DNA from: Flagellimonas sp. HMM57
Lineage (GTDB): Bacteria; Bacteroidota; Bacteroidia; Flavobacteriales; Flavobacteriaceae
Direction of reading: 5' to 3'
Length of the DNA: 64,000 nucleotides
Assembly: GCF_021390175.1 (NCBI RefSeq)
Contig: NZ_CP090004.1
Location: 620,001-684,000 of the forward strand
The notes under the pieces are model-generated. The model did no database searches and was not told where the DNA came from. It was given only the letters and a program-made list of their open reading frames with translations. Positions 8,946-18,215 of this stretch are shown here, in pieces. The translations under genes were made by a program, and so were the position numbers. Positions within the stretch are counted from its first letter, which is position 1, and every line of letters begins with the position of its first letter.

Positions 8946-9018
8946 AACGTTATTTTAACTATTCTTTAAATTGAAAGTTATCAACCAGAAAACGTTGTAA
9001 GTGAGCACAGGCAACGTC
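8946..9018. promoter_or_regulatory. Candidate LacI operators in the lacI-susC divergent spacer
   Basis: Two AACGTT palindromes at 8946-8951 and 8991-8996 (45 bases apart) and one AACGTC at 9013-9018 lie between lacI and susC. A central CpG in a short palindrome is typical of LacI-family operators. AACGTT is not rare in AT-rich DNA, so the support is positional. Confidence 0.35.
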
Positions 9019-9110
9019 TGTCATGTTTTTTAAGATAAATTTTACATACTTTTCGATACACATTTCAAGGTATTTTAACATTTATTTATAAACTACAACT
9101 CAATGACTCT

Positions 9111-12068
9111 ATGAAAATACTACAAAAGTTTCTTCTAGTACTCTTATTTGGTTTTCCCATAGGTGTTTTGGCACAGATTTCTGTCTCTGGTACGGTAATC
9201 GACCAAACCACCGGACTTCCTCTACCAGGAGCAAGTGTGGTGATCAAGGGAACATCCACAGGTACTACGACAGATTTTGATGGACTTTACCAGATTACCG
9301 CCAATACAGGTGACGTACTACAATTTTCTTACGTTGGTTTCAGTATTTTGGAACTGACTGTGGAAGGACCAACGCTGGATGCCGCCCTATCGGAAGACAC
9401 ACAGATGTTGGATGAAATCGTGGTTATCGGTTACGGTACTACCACTAAAAAAGATGCAACCGGTGCCGTTGTCGGTGTAACCGAAAAAGAACTCAATCAA
9501 GGTTTTATTGCCTCGCCTCAAGATTTATTAATAGGTAAAGCTGCAGGGGTAAACATTACCACTAATGGTGGTGCTCCAGGTAGTGGCAGCCAGATACGGA
9601 TTAGGGGTGGTTCTTCTTTGGATGCCAGCAATGACCCTTTGATCATTATTGATGGGGTGCCGCTGGATAGCCCAGGTCTAGATGAACAACGAAACTCAGG
9701 TTCCAGAAACGTTTTCGATTTCGTAAACCCAAACGATATTAGCTCGTTCTCCATTTTGAAAGATGCTTCAGCCACTGCAATTTATGGATCAAGAGCATCG
9801 AATGGTGTTATCATCATTACCACTAAGAAAGGAAAGACAGGTGAGCTTAAATTCTCTCTTAATACTTCAGCTTCTGTAAACACGCTTAGCAACACTATAG
9901 AAGTTTTTAGCGCAGATGATTATCGTGAAATCATAGCGGACCGTTTTCCTAACCGAGTTGGGGATTTAGGTTCGGCCAACACAAACTGGCAAGAACAGAT
10001 ATTTGAAACGGCTTTAGGTTCTGACACAAATTTCAGTGTATCTGGTGGTATTATGGGAATTCCTTTTAGAGCTTCGGTCGGGTATACACAACAAGACGGT
10101 ATCCTTAGGTCGGAAGCTCTTGAACGTACGACTGCATCTATAAATCTAACCCCACGACTTTTTGATGATAAATTGAAAATAGAATTGAATGCAAGAGGAG
10201 CCTATACGGAGAACAACTTTGCAGATACCGGTGCCATAAATAGTGCCTTAGAGTTTGACCCAACTCAACCTGTGTTTGATTCTTCGCTACCCGCTGGGCT
10301 TTTTGACTATTATGAAGAGGATGGATCGGCTACCACGAATACCATAACAAACCCTGTGGCACAATTGACGCTTAGGGACAATCAAGCCATTGCAAGAAGA
10401 TTCGTGGGTAATGCCAAGTTTGATTACAACTTGCATTTCTTCCCAGATATTACAGCCACATTAAATTTAGGTATTGACAAGTCTATAGGTGATGGTACCG
10501 ACTTTCAACCACCTACCATATCCTCGCAGTTATTGGAAGGTGGTAGAACGCGAACTTTTGAGCAAGATGAGGAAAACAAGTTGATGGATTTGTACTTCAA
10601 ATATGCCAAGAATCTTGATAATATAGACTCACGTTTAGATCTTACGGCAGGTTACTCCTATCAAAATTTTTATGAAGACCGTATGAGTGTAGACTTAAGA
10701 GGTGATGGTATTGGAGGACCTTTGGTCATAAAAACAATTCTGGAGAGTAATATACAATCGTTTTTTGGTCGTTTTAACTACACGTTTAAAGACAAATACC
10801 TGCTTACCCTAACCTATAGAAGGGATGGTTCATCAAGATTTGGTGGGGACAATCGTTGGGGTAACTTCCCTGCAGCTGCCTTTGCTTGGAACGTTAGTGA
10901 TGAAAATTTCTTAAAAGATTCCGAAACACTATCCAACTTAAAACTTAGATTAGGTTGGGGTATCACTGGTCAACAAGATGTGTTGCAAGGAACGGACACA
11001 CAACCTTATCTTCCACAATTCTCACCAAGTCAAAATGGCGCTTCAGGGCAATTGGGCGGTTTTGTGACAACCTTACGTGCACAACCGTTCGATGCAAACA
11101 TAAAATGGGAAGAGACGACAACTTATAATGTTGGATTGGATTATGGTCTGTTCAATGACCGAATCACAGGTGCTATAGAATTATATTACAGGGAAACAGA
11201 AGATTTATTAAGTACCGTAAACGTAGCGGCAGGTAGTAACCTCACCAACCGCTTACCAACAAACATAGGAAGTCTTACCAACAGGGGTGCAGAATTCTTC
11301 GTAAATGCTGCTGTATTCGAGACCGAAGATTTTTCTTGGAATCTTGGATTCAACCTTGCATACAATGAAAATGAAGTTGACCGCTTGTTCCAAACTGGAA
11401 ACGAACCTGGAACTGGTATACCCGTTTCCGGTACATCGCTCATTGGAATTGGTGGAGATGATGGAGCGCAATGGCACATTGTTGGACAACCCACCAGAAG
11501 TTACTTTGTTTTTGAACAAGTTTACGATGAGAATGGAATCCCCTTGGAAGGAGTCGTAAGAGATTTGAACAATGATGGGCAAATCAACGATTTGGACAGA
11601 AGAGCTTACAAACAATCAGCACCATTGGTCACGCTGGGACTGAACAGTAGGTTCAATTACAAACAATGGGACTTTAGCTTTTCCGCGCGTGCCAATTATG
11701 GAAATTATAATTACAATGGTATTGACCTTAATAGAGGAAATTTCAGAAACCTTAATATAGGACAAGACTTGAGGAACGTGGCAACTTCGGTTCTGCGCTC
11801 AAATTTTGAAGGAACCAGAGATGAGATAACCTTCTCTGACTACTATGTGCAGGATGCTTCATTCATACGCATGGACAATATGACATTAGGATACACTGTA
11901 GACAAACTATGGAAAGAAAACACTCGGATGCGAATATTCAGCACCCTACAGAATGTATTTGTTATAACGGACTATGATGGACTTGACCCAGAAATCACAA
12001 ATGGTATAGATAACAATGTTTACCCTAGACCTTTTACGGTACAAGTTGGATTATCATTGGACTTTTAA
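9111..12068 (+). CDS. susC: SusC/RagA TonB-linked outer-membrane transporter (starch locus)
   Basis: Imports maltooligosaccharides across the outer membrane together with SusD. After a signal peptide ending at VLAQ (about residue 22) come a carboxypeptidase-regulatory-like domain (VSGTVIDQTTGLPLPGASV, about 25-100), the TonB-box/plug region (MLDEIVVIGYGT, about 102-113; GSGSQIRIRGGSS; plug end DASATAIYGSRASNGVIII, about 219-237) and a long beta-barrel ending in a terminal Phe. At 985 residues it is typical for SusC. It heads a plus-strand operon with susD (9 bases downstream), susE and an amylase. The substrate is inferred from the two GH13 neighbours and the SusE-like protein. Confidence 0.93.
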   Translation: MKILQKFLLVLLFGFPIGVLAQISVSGTVIDQTTGLPLPGASVVIKGTSTGTTTDFDGLYQITANTGDVLQFSYVGFSILELTVEGPTLDAALSEDTQMLDEIVVIGYGTTTKKDATGAVVGVTEKELNQGFIASPQDLLIGKAAGVNITTNGGAPGSGSQIRIRGGSSLDASNDPLIIIDGVPLDSPGLDEQRNSGSRNVFDFVNPNDISSFSILKDASATAIYGSRASNGVIIITTKKGKTGELKFSLNTSASVNTLSNTIEVFSADDYREIIADRFPNRVGDLGSANTNWQEQIFETALGSDTNFSVSGGIMGIPFRASVGYTQQDGILRSEALERTTASINLTPRLFDDKLKIELNARGAYTENNFADTGAINSALEFDPTQPVFDSSLPAGLFDYYEEDGSATTNTITNPVAQLTLRDNQAIARRFVGNAKFDYNLHFFPDITATLNLGIDKSIGDGTDFQPPTISSQLLEGGRTRTFEQDEENKLMDLYFKYAKNLDNIDSRLDLTAGYSYQNFYEDRMSVDLRGDGIGGPLVIKTILESNIQSFFGRFNYTFKDKYLLTLTYRRDGSSRFGGDNRWGNFPAAAFAWNVSDENFLKDSETLSNLKLRLGWGITGQQDVLQGTDTQPYLPQFSPSQNGASGQLGGFVTTLRAQPFDANIKWEETTTYNVGLDYGLFNDRITGAIELYYRETEDLLSTVNVAAGSNLTNRLPTNIGSLTNRGAEFFVNAAVFETEDFSWNLGFNLAYNENEVDRLFQTGNEPGTGIPVSGTSLIGIGGDDGAQWHIVGQPTRSYFVFEQVYDENGIPLEGVVRDLNNDGQINDLDRRAYKQSAPLVTLGLNSRFNYKQWDFSFSARANYGNYNYNGIDLNRGNFRNLNIGQDLRNVATSVLRSNFEGTRDEITFSDYYVQDASFIRMDNMTLGYTVDKLWKENTRMRIFSTLQNVFVITDYDGLDPEITNGIDNNVYPRPFTVQVGLSLDF

Positions 12069-12077
12069 TAAAAAAAC

Positions 12078-13700
12078 ATGAAGAACATGAAAATCAATAA
12101 TATATATAGATTATTTTTTATCCTTATCATGGCTACCGCTATAAATGGTTGTACTGATGATTTGGACAATATCAACACCATCAACATCAATTCTGAAAAT
12201 GCGTTTGATGACCCAGCAAGTTATTTACAGTTCCTCTCCAAAATCTATGTTGGTCTATCGGTCACAGGCCAACAAGGACCTTCTGGTCAAGGAGATTTAA
12301 TTGGTTTCGATGAAGGTAACTCGCAATACATGCGTACGTACTTCTATTTAAACGAAGTTACCGCAGACGCCGTAAAATGGCGGTATGATGATGCAGGCCT
12401 TGCTGAATTGTTAGTAAACGAATGGACTGCTGACAATGACGTAATCTCCGTTGTTTACAACAGATTGGTTTTTCAGGTCACGCAGGCAAACGAATTTTTG
12501 AGACAGACTGAACAATCCGTTTTGGATAGCAGAAACGTTCCCGCGGATATTCAGACCGAAATAGGATTCTATCGTGCTGAAGCAAGGTTCCTAAGAGCTT
12601 TAAGTTATTATCACGGATTGGAGCTTTTTGGTGGGAACATTCCGTTTGTTACCGAAGAAGATCTACCTGGTGCATTTTTTCCTGAGCAGACAAACGCGGT
12701 TGACCTGTTCAATTATATTGAATCCGAACTAATTGAAATCGCCGACCTTTTAGTACCTGCTAGACAAAATGATTACGGAAGGGCAGATCAAGCCGCAGCA
12801 TGGACATTATTGGCCAGATTGTACTTAAATGCCGAGGTCTATATCGACGAAAACAGATATAGTGACTGTCGAGAATATTGCGAGCGTATTATTGCGGCCG
12901 GTTATACGCTTGAACCAAATTATAATGAATTGTTCCTCTCGGATAACCATACCGCAGAAGGAATCATTTTTCCAGTAACCCATGATGGTGTAGAAACACA
13001 ATCCTTTGGATACATGTTTATTATGGTCAATGGTACCTTGGATGCAAATATCAATGCATCTGGAGACTTTGGTGCCAATACTGGTGGATTTGCAGGACTT
13101 ACTTGTAAGGAAAATTTTGTGCGTCTGTTCGAATTTCCAGATGATGACCCTTTTCAAGACAGTCCAGATGTGAGAGCTTCATTCTTCTTTAAGGATGGAC
13201 ATTCATTAGAATTAACCTCACCACCTACCGGAAGTGATTTCCAAGAAGGGTTTGGTTACACCAAGTTCCGAAACTTAAGCTCAACAGGAGTTCCTGGACA
13301 GGACAACACATATCCAGATATCGATTTGCCCCTATTCCGTTTGGCCGATGTCTATCTAATGTATGCAGAAGCAGTACTTAGAGGTGGTGGCGGAGATCAA
13401 AGTACAGCTTTAACATATGTAAATGAAATAAGACGAAGGGCATATGGGGATACTTCTGGCAATGTAGCTTCTTTGAGCCTTCAGTTTATCCTTGACGAGA
13501 GAGGCAGGGAACTTGGATGGGAAGGCTACCGAAGAACCGATTTGGTTCGCTTTGGACAGTTTACAGGCAACACCTATTTATGGGACTGGAAAGGCGGATT
13601 GGAAAACGGTACATCCATACCCGCTCACTTTGATATTTTTCCCATACCAGCTGGAGATTTGAATGCAAATCCCAATCTAGACCAAAATCCAAATTATTAA
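12078..13700 (+). CDS. susD: SusD/RagB surface starch-binding lipoprotein
   Basis: The partner of SusC, a surface lipoprotein that captures the glycan and closes the transporter. A lipoprotein signal with the lipobox cysteine in INGC (about residue 25) precedes a 540-residue SusD fold: TPR-like helices early on (FYRAEARFLRALSYYHGLELFGG, key residues R-ALSYYHGL) and the conserved C-terminal part with FRLADVYLMYAEAV, ILDERGRELGWEGYRRTDLVRFG and the ending PIPAGDLNANPNLDQNPNY. The order susC, susD, susE with short gaps points to a single operon. Confidence 0.95.
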   Translation: MKNMKINNIYRLFFILIMATAINGCTDDLDNINTININSENAFDDPASYLQFLSKIYVGLSVTGQQGPSGQGDLIGFDEGNSQYMRTYFYLNEVTADAVKWRYDDAGLAELLVNEWTADNDVISVVYNRLVFQVTQANEFLRQTEQSVLDSRNVPADIQTEIGFYRAEARFLRALSYYHGLELFGGNIPFVTEEDLPGAFFPEQTNAVDLFNYIESELIEIADLLVPARQNDYGRADQAAAWTLLARLYLNAEVYIDENRYSDCREYCERIIAAGYTLEPNYNELFLSDNHTAEGIIFPVTHDGVETQSFGYMFIMVNGTLDANINASGDFGANTGGFAGLTCKENFVRLFEFPDDDPFQDSPDVRASFFFKDGHSLELTSPPTGSDFQEGFGYTKFRNLSSTGVPGQDNTYPDIDLPLFRLADVYLMYAEAVLRGGGGDQSTALTYVNEIRRRAYGDTSGNVASLSLQFILDERGRELGWEGYRRTDLVRFGQFTGNTYLWDWKGGLENGTSIPAHFDIFPIPAGDLNANPNLDQNPNY

Positions 13701-13721
13701 TCCTAAAAATTGTTTTCGAAG

Positions 13722-14864
13722 ATGAAATATTTAGTAAAATTTTTGACATTAGTTTTAGTTTTCTCCATCATGGGATGCGATGACGACGAACCTACAATAA
13801 TAGCATCCGTAGTTGCACCACCAACCATTTCTTCCGAGTTAAATGGAAGTACGGTAGTATTGACCGAAGCAACTTCAAATAATATCGCAGTTACCTTCAC
13901 GTGGTCGCCTGCAGATTTTGACGTTACAACGGTAGAAAATTATGAACTTTTGATGGGTATGGCCGGTAATGAGTTTGCCACCCAACATAGTTTTGGAACT
14001 ACAAGCAATACCTTTGTATCCATAACCGCTGGTGATTTTAACAATCTGCTAGCTGACCCTGACATCTTTAACCAAACGGTAATGAGAGATGCTGATGACA
14101 ATATCATTCCTGCGCAGATGGAAGCCAAGGTCATAGCCTCGCTTGGAAGTCTGGAAATGGAATCTGATGTCATCACATTCAGTGTAGTACCTTTTGAATT
14201 GAGCGTACCACCACCATTAGAAGACTTTTTTGTAGTAGGAAGTTTTCTTGCAGCAGGTGGTTACGGAATTGATTGGAACGCACCCGATGGCGTACAGATT
14301 GTAGCAACCCAAGATGATGATGTAAACTTTGAAGGTTTTGTATATATGCCAGATGACGGTTCTCAATTCAAGTTCTTACCTACCAATGAAAATTTTGATG
14401 GGGATTATGGCGACACCGGTGACACTGATGGATCATTTTCTGGTACTTTAGAGCAAGATGGAGAGGTAAACTGTGGCACACCAGATGGTACGGGAGGCTA
14501 TTATCTTATCCGCATGGACATAGAAGGCTTGACCTATTCTTTAGAAAAAACTTCTTGGGCGATAACAGGAGAGGCAACACCAAATGGATGGCCAGCTGAT
14601 GAAGACCCCGAGGGAACTGCAGACCAGGATATGACATATGACTCAGCTACTAAGACGTGGGTCATAGATGTGAATTTGGTACCTGGAGAATTTAAGTTTA
14701 GGGCAAATGATGCCTGGGACCTAAATATCGGAGCAGATAATAATGGTGATGGTTCTTTGGACTTTGGCGGTGACAACTTTAGTATCGATGCTGGTGGCAA
14801 CTATAGAGTAGTACTAGATCTTAGCAATTCAAGACAGTACACCTATTCAGTAACGCCAAATTAA
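13722..14864 (+). CDS. susE: SusE/SusF-like surface starch-binding lipoprotein
   Basis: A lipoprotein signal (lipobox cysteine in IMGC) is followed by a SusE-type N-terminal Ig-like domain (about 30-160, with TFTWSPADFD) and two C-terminal beta-domains: one from about residue 170 (FFVVGSFLAAGGYG ... FKFLPTNENFDGDYGD) and one from about 275 (AITGEATPNGWP ... FKFRANDAWDLNIGAD). These repeats match the starch-binding modules of SusE/SusF. The ATG at 13722 is chosen because the frame's first possible start at 13710 is a TTG and the lipoprotein signal begins at MKYLVKF. It probably binds starch on the cell surface and does not cut it. One base separates its stop from the amylase start. Confidence 0.88.
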   Translation: MKYLVKFLTLVLVFSIMGCDDDEPTIIASVVAPPTISSELNGSTVVLTEATSNNIAVTFTWSPADFDVTTVENYELLMGMAGNEFATQHSFGTTSNTFVSITAGDFNNLLADPDIFNQTVMRDADDNIIPAQMEAKVIASLGSLEMESDVITFSVVPFELSVPPPLEDFFVVGSFLAAGGYGIDWNAPDGVQIVATQDDDVNFEGFVYMPDDGSQFKFLPTNENFDGDYGDTGDTDGSFSGTLEQDGEVNCGTPDGTGGYYLIRMDIEGLTYSLEKTSWAITGEATPNGWPADEDPEGTADQDMTYDSATKTWVIDVNLVPGEFKFRANDAWDLNIGADNNGDGSLDFGGDNFSIDAGGNYRVVLDLSNSRQYTYSVTPN

Positions 14865-14865
14865 G

Positions 14866-16325
14866 ATGAAAATGAAAGATTTGATATATTCTTTTTTTGG
14901 TTTTCGGATATACCTTTTCAATAAAGGAATCCTAGCTTTATGCTTTATCTTATTGGTTTCATGCTCCGATGCCTTTAATCAACCCACTGGTTTGGTTGAA
15001 AATGCCTCAACAGGAGATAATGCAATATCAGAAGGCCGTGATTTAACGGCTTTCCTTAACGGAAATGGTGTAATGATGCAAGCGTTTTATTGGGATGTGG
15101 AACCACGCTTTGAGTGGTGGGACCTTATTGCCGATAAAACCGATGAGTGGGCAGCAGCAGGTATTGACAGAATCTGGTTGCCCCCAGCATCTAAAGGCCA
15201 AGCCGGTGGGTTTTCAATGGGGTATGACCCTTCCGATTATTATGATTTAGGAGAATACTTTCAACACGAAACATTGGAAACCAGGTTTGGTTCCCGTGAA
15301 GAATTGGACAATCTTATTGCCAAAGCGCATGAGAACAATATCGAAGTAATTGCCGATATTGTTATGGGTCATAATAGCGGTGGTGGTTTGGAATACAATC
15401 CATACAGGGATAAGGATACCTATACACTTTTTAACGAAGAGAACGGAAATGCTTCTGGACTGTTCAATAGAAATTATGAGGATTTCCATCCAAATAGTGT
15501 ACGCGAAAGCGATGAAGAGGCACTGTTTTTTGAAGAACAGGATTTATCCCATGTTCGAGAAAACGTTCAAAATTGGTTATGGAAATTTGATAATTCCGTA
15601 GCCAAGTACTACAAAAATACCGTTGGTTTTGATGGCTGGCGTTTTGACTACGTTAAAAGCTTCAGTGCAGAATATGTAGATGCTTGGGTAAGCGAAGTTG
15701 GTGGGTGGTCCGTAGGCGAATTTTTCGATGGAAACGCCAATCTCGTTAGGGAATGGGTTGCTGCTTCCGGAGTGAGTGCATTCGATTTTCCATGCCTTTT
15801 CCAGATGCGTGATGCCTTTCAGCGAAATGATCTCACTATTCTACAGAATGCGACATGCTGTGGAAAACCAATCCAGAAGATGCAGTAACCTTTGTTGCTA
15901 ATCACGATACGGATAGAGAGCCTGTAATAGAGCAAGAACATAAACTTTTTGCGTATTCCTACATCTTGACCCATCCCGGTTACCCTACAATTTTCTATTT
16001 AGACTATGAGAATGAAGCGTTTAAAGAAAAGTTGAACCAGCTTATTCTCATCAACCGTACCATTGCTTCAGGTGAATTGGAAGTATTGTATGCTGATGAA
16101 GACGAATACATCGCGGCGAGAAAGGGAGAAGGGGAAAATCCAGGTCTTGTGCTGTATATAAATACCAATGGATTGGAATTGAACAGACAAGTAACAACGC
16201 ACTGGAACGAAGCTGACCTCCACGATTACACAGGAGGAATTACATCATCTATTTCTACTGATTCAAGTGGCGATGTAACCTTAAAAGTACCAGCAAATGG
16301 CATAGCCGTTTGGTCAATAAAATAA
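14866..16325 (+). pseudogene. Surface alpha-amylase lipoprotein (GH13), split by a one-base frameshift
   Basis: The reading frame from 14866 has a lipoprotein signal (cysteine in LLVSC) and a GH13 barrel: WLPPASKGQAGG, region I DIVMGHN, region II GWRFDYVK (nucleophile) and region III SVGEFFDGN (acid/base). It then runs out of frame near 15850 and stops at 15886-15888. The next frame, from 15852, carries region IV VANHDTDRE and the C-terminal domain to 16325. Inserting one base at 15850-15851 (AATG-CGACATG, expected AATGGCGACATG) would give one 486-residue protein. The subtype resembles archaeal/plant-type alpha-amylases. As written, the third catalytic Asp is lost. Either a real mutation or a consensus error is possible. 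Confidence 0.85.
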
Positions 16326-16338
16326 GTTTGAGTTAGTT

Positions 16339-16389
16339 AAGTGGAATGTACTTGTCCCTATTTTAAGGGCAAGTACACCACTTTTTTTG
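16339..16389 (+). terminator. Terminator of the starch operon
   Basis: A long interrupted stem, AAGTGG-TGTACTTG-CCC against GGG-CAAGTACA-CCACTT, is followed by a run of seven T (16382-16388). It overlaps the 3' end of the convergent rsmG. Confidence 0.8.
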
Positions 16390-16984
16390 TTTCAAAAAAC
16401 GCTTCTTTAAAATATTCGTTTAAATCAAAAATCTGAACCGTTCGGTAATCCTTTAATTCCTCGGTCAAATCCCCACCCTTTAAATAAAGAATACCATTTT
16501 TTCGTTCATGGGCAGACTCTTTTTTTATTTTTCCTTTCGTCCAACGCACAAATGTTGGCATCGCCGCAACCGCCCTACTAACAATAAAATCGAACTTACC
16601 GTCCAAATCCTCGACCCTTGTATGTATTGCAGTAATATTCTTGAGTTGAAGGCCATCAATGACCTCTTGCACCACCTTTATTTTTTTCCCTATAGCATCT
16701 ACAAGGGTGAATTGGGTTTCGGGAAATAGAATCGCCAAAGGAATTCCCGGAAAACCTCCCCCAGTGCCCACATCCAAAATTGAAGCACCTTCGTTAAACT
16801 GTTGAATTTTTGCGATACCCAAGGAATGTAATACATGCCGTAGATACAATTCATCAATATCTTTTCTTGATACTACATTTATTTTTTTGTTCCAATCTTG
16901 ATACAAAGCCTCTAAAGCAATAAAATGCTCTTTTTGGACATTGGTGAGGCTCGTAAAATAATTGAAGACCAAATCTGCATTCAT
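16358..16984 (-). CDS. rsmG: 16S rRNA (guanine-527-N7)-methyltransferase RsmG
   Basis: Methylates N7 of G527 in 16S rRNA using S-adenosylmethionine. The protein has the RsmG start LYQDWNKKINVVSRKDIDELYLRHVLHSL and the SAM-binding motif LDVGTGGGFPGIPLAILFP (about 70-88), then VEDLDGKFDFIVSRAV (about 126-141). About 208 residues is the usual length. The ATG at 16984 is preferred over the one two codons upstream because it matches the family start better. It converges on the starch operon and its stop lies inside that operon's terminator stem. A minus-strand -7 box lies at 17005-17012. Confidence 0.95.
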   Translation of the reverse strand: MNADLVFNYFTSLTNVQKEHFIALEALYQDWNKKINVVSRKDIDELYLRHVLHSLGIAKIQQFNEGASILDVGTGGGFPGIPLAILFPETQFTLVDAIGKKIKVVQEVIDGLQLKNITAIHTRVEDLDGKFDFIVSRAVAAMPTFVRWTKGKIKKESAHERKNGILYLKGGDLTEELKDYRTVQIFDLNEYFKEAFFETKKVVYLPLK

Positions 16985-17004
16985 GTACAAGTTGTTAATT
17001 TCAA

Positions 17005-17012
17005 CAAAATTA
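17005..17012 (-). promoter_or_regulatory. Bacteroidota -7 box (TAATTTTG) before rsmG
   Basis: On the minus strand TAATTTTG fits TAnnTTTG, 20 bases before the rsmG ATG. No clear -33 TTG is seen. Confidence 0.4.
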
Positions 17013-17076
17013 ATACTTTTAGTGACCTTAACATCGTTTTCAGGGTAAGGAGACCAACTTGAGAAATGTATTTAAC

Positions 17077-17084
17077 TACCTTTG
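17077..17084 (+). promoter_or_regulatory. Bacteroidota -7 box (TACCTTTG) before the desaturase
   Basis: TACCTTTG lies 14 bases before the ATG at 17099. A TTG at 17059-17061 is 15 bases upstream, a little closer than usual. Confidence 0.5.
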
Positions 17085-17098
17085 TAAAAAATTAAAAT

Positions 17099-18202
17099 AT
17101 GGAAAAGGATACCATCCGATTTTCAAGAAAAGATTCAGCACAATTTTTTAGAACACTTAACAAGAGAGTAAACCAGTATTTTAGTGATAATAAGATAAAG
17201 AAAACAGGAAATTGGAAACTTCACCTTAAAACTATTGTGATGTTTGCCGTTTTCTTAACCCCATACTTCTTAATGTTGACCTTGAACCTTCCTTTTTGGG
17301 GTTATTTATTATTGTCCATCACTATGGGCGTAGGTATGGCCGGTGTTGGAATGAATGTCATGCACGATGGCAATCACGGGTCATATTCCAACAAAAAATG
17401 GGTGAACAAATTAATGGGAGGCAGCATCTATATTTTGGCAGGCAATGTCTACAATTGGCAGGTACAGCACAATGTTTTGCACCACACGTACACCAACATC
17501 CATGAGCATGATGAAGACATGGAAGCAGGAAGGATACTGCGTTTTTCAGAGCATGCCGAATGGAGAAAACACCATAAATTCCAGCATTTCTATTCTATAT
17601 TCCTATATGGATTGTTGACTTTTAACTGGGCCATCACAACCGATTTCCAGCAAATGTATCGGTATATGAAAAGAAAGTTATCCTACGGTAAGCTTCCCAA
17701 TCCGGTTATAAATTGGAGTACTCTGGTTATCACAAAGGTAATTTACATCACCATTTGGATCGTACTTCCTCTCATATTTGTAGATATTGCCTGGTGGCAG
17801 GTATTACTTGGATTTTTCATCATGCATTATGTTGCCGGGGTCATATTGAGTGTTGTATTTCAATTGGCACATATTGTTGACCATGCAGACACACCCCTCC
17901 CCGATGAAAATGGAACCATGAAAAATACTTGGGCCATTCATCAACTGGCAACAACGGTAAATTTTGGCACTAAAAATAGGATTGTGAATTGGTTCACAGG
18001 TGGTTTGAACCATCAAGTGGAGCATCATATTTTCCCAAATATCAGTCACATTCATTATACAAACATTTCTAAAATTGTAAAACAGACTGCCAGAGAGTTT
18101 AATTTGCCTTATCATGAGTACCAAACTACCAGAAAGGCCATTATTTCACACTTCAAACATTTAAAAGAACTGGGGAAAAATCCAGCGCTACAATACCAGT
18201 AA
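17099..18202 (+). CDS. Membrane fatty acid / acyl-CoA desaturase
   Basis: Inserts a double bond into a membrane acyl chain using a di-iron centre. The three histidine boxes of front-end (delta-5/6-like) desaturases are present: HDGNHGSY (about 91-98), HNVLHHTYTN (about 123-132) and QVEHHIFPNISH (about 303-314); the glutamine before the third box is typical of this class. Four or more hydrophobic segments are seen at about 43-80 and 205-255. At 367 residues it lacks an N-terminal cytochrome b5 domain, as bacterial members do. The position of the bond cannot be predicted. It precedes an aminotransferase gene by 13 bases in the same direction. Confidence 0.9.
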   Translation: MEKDTIRFSRKDSAQFFRTLNKRVNQYFSDNKIKKTGNWKLHLKTIVMFAVFLTPYFLMLTLNLPFWGYLLLSITMGVGMAGVGMNVMHDGNHGSYSNKKWVNKLMGGSIYILAGNVYNWQVQHNVLHHTYTNIHEHDEDMEAGRILRFSEHAEWRKHHKFQHFYSIFLYGLLTFNWAITTDFQQMYRYMKRKLSYGKLPNPVINWSTLVITKVIYITIWIVLPLIFVDIAWWQVLLGFFIMHYVAGVILSVVFQLAHIVDHADTPLPDENGTMKNTWAIHQLATTVNFGTKNRIVNWFTGGLNHQVEHHIFPNISHIHYTNISKIVKQTAREFNLPYHEYQTTRKAIISHFKHLKELGKNPALQYQ

Positions 18203-18215
18203 AATAGCAAGACCA

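Noticed and set aside
11253..11615. 120-codon minus-strand frame inside susC
   Set aside because: Lies antisense to a well-conserved susC barrel region; a shadow of the codon pattern.
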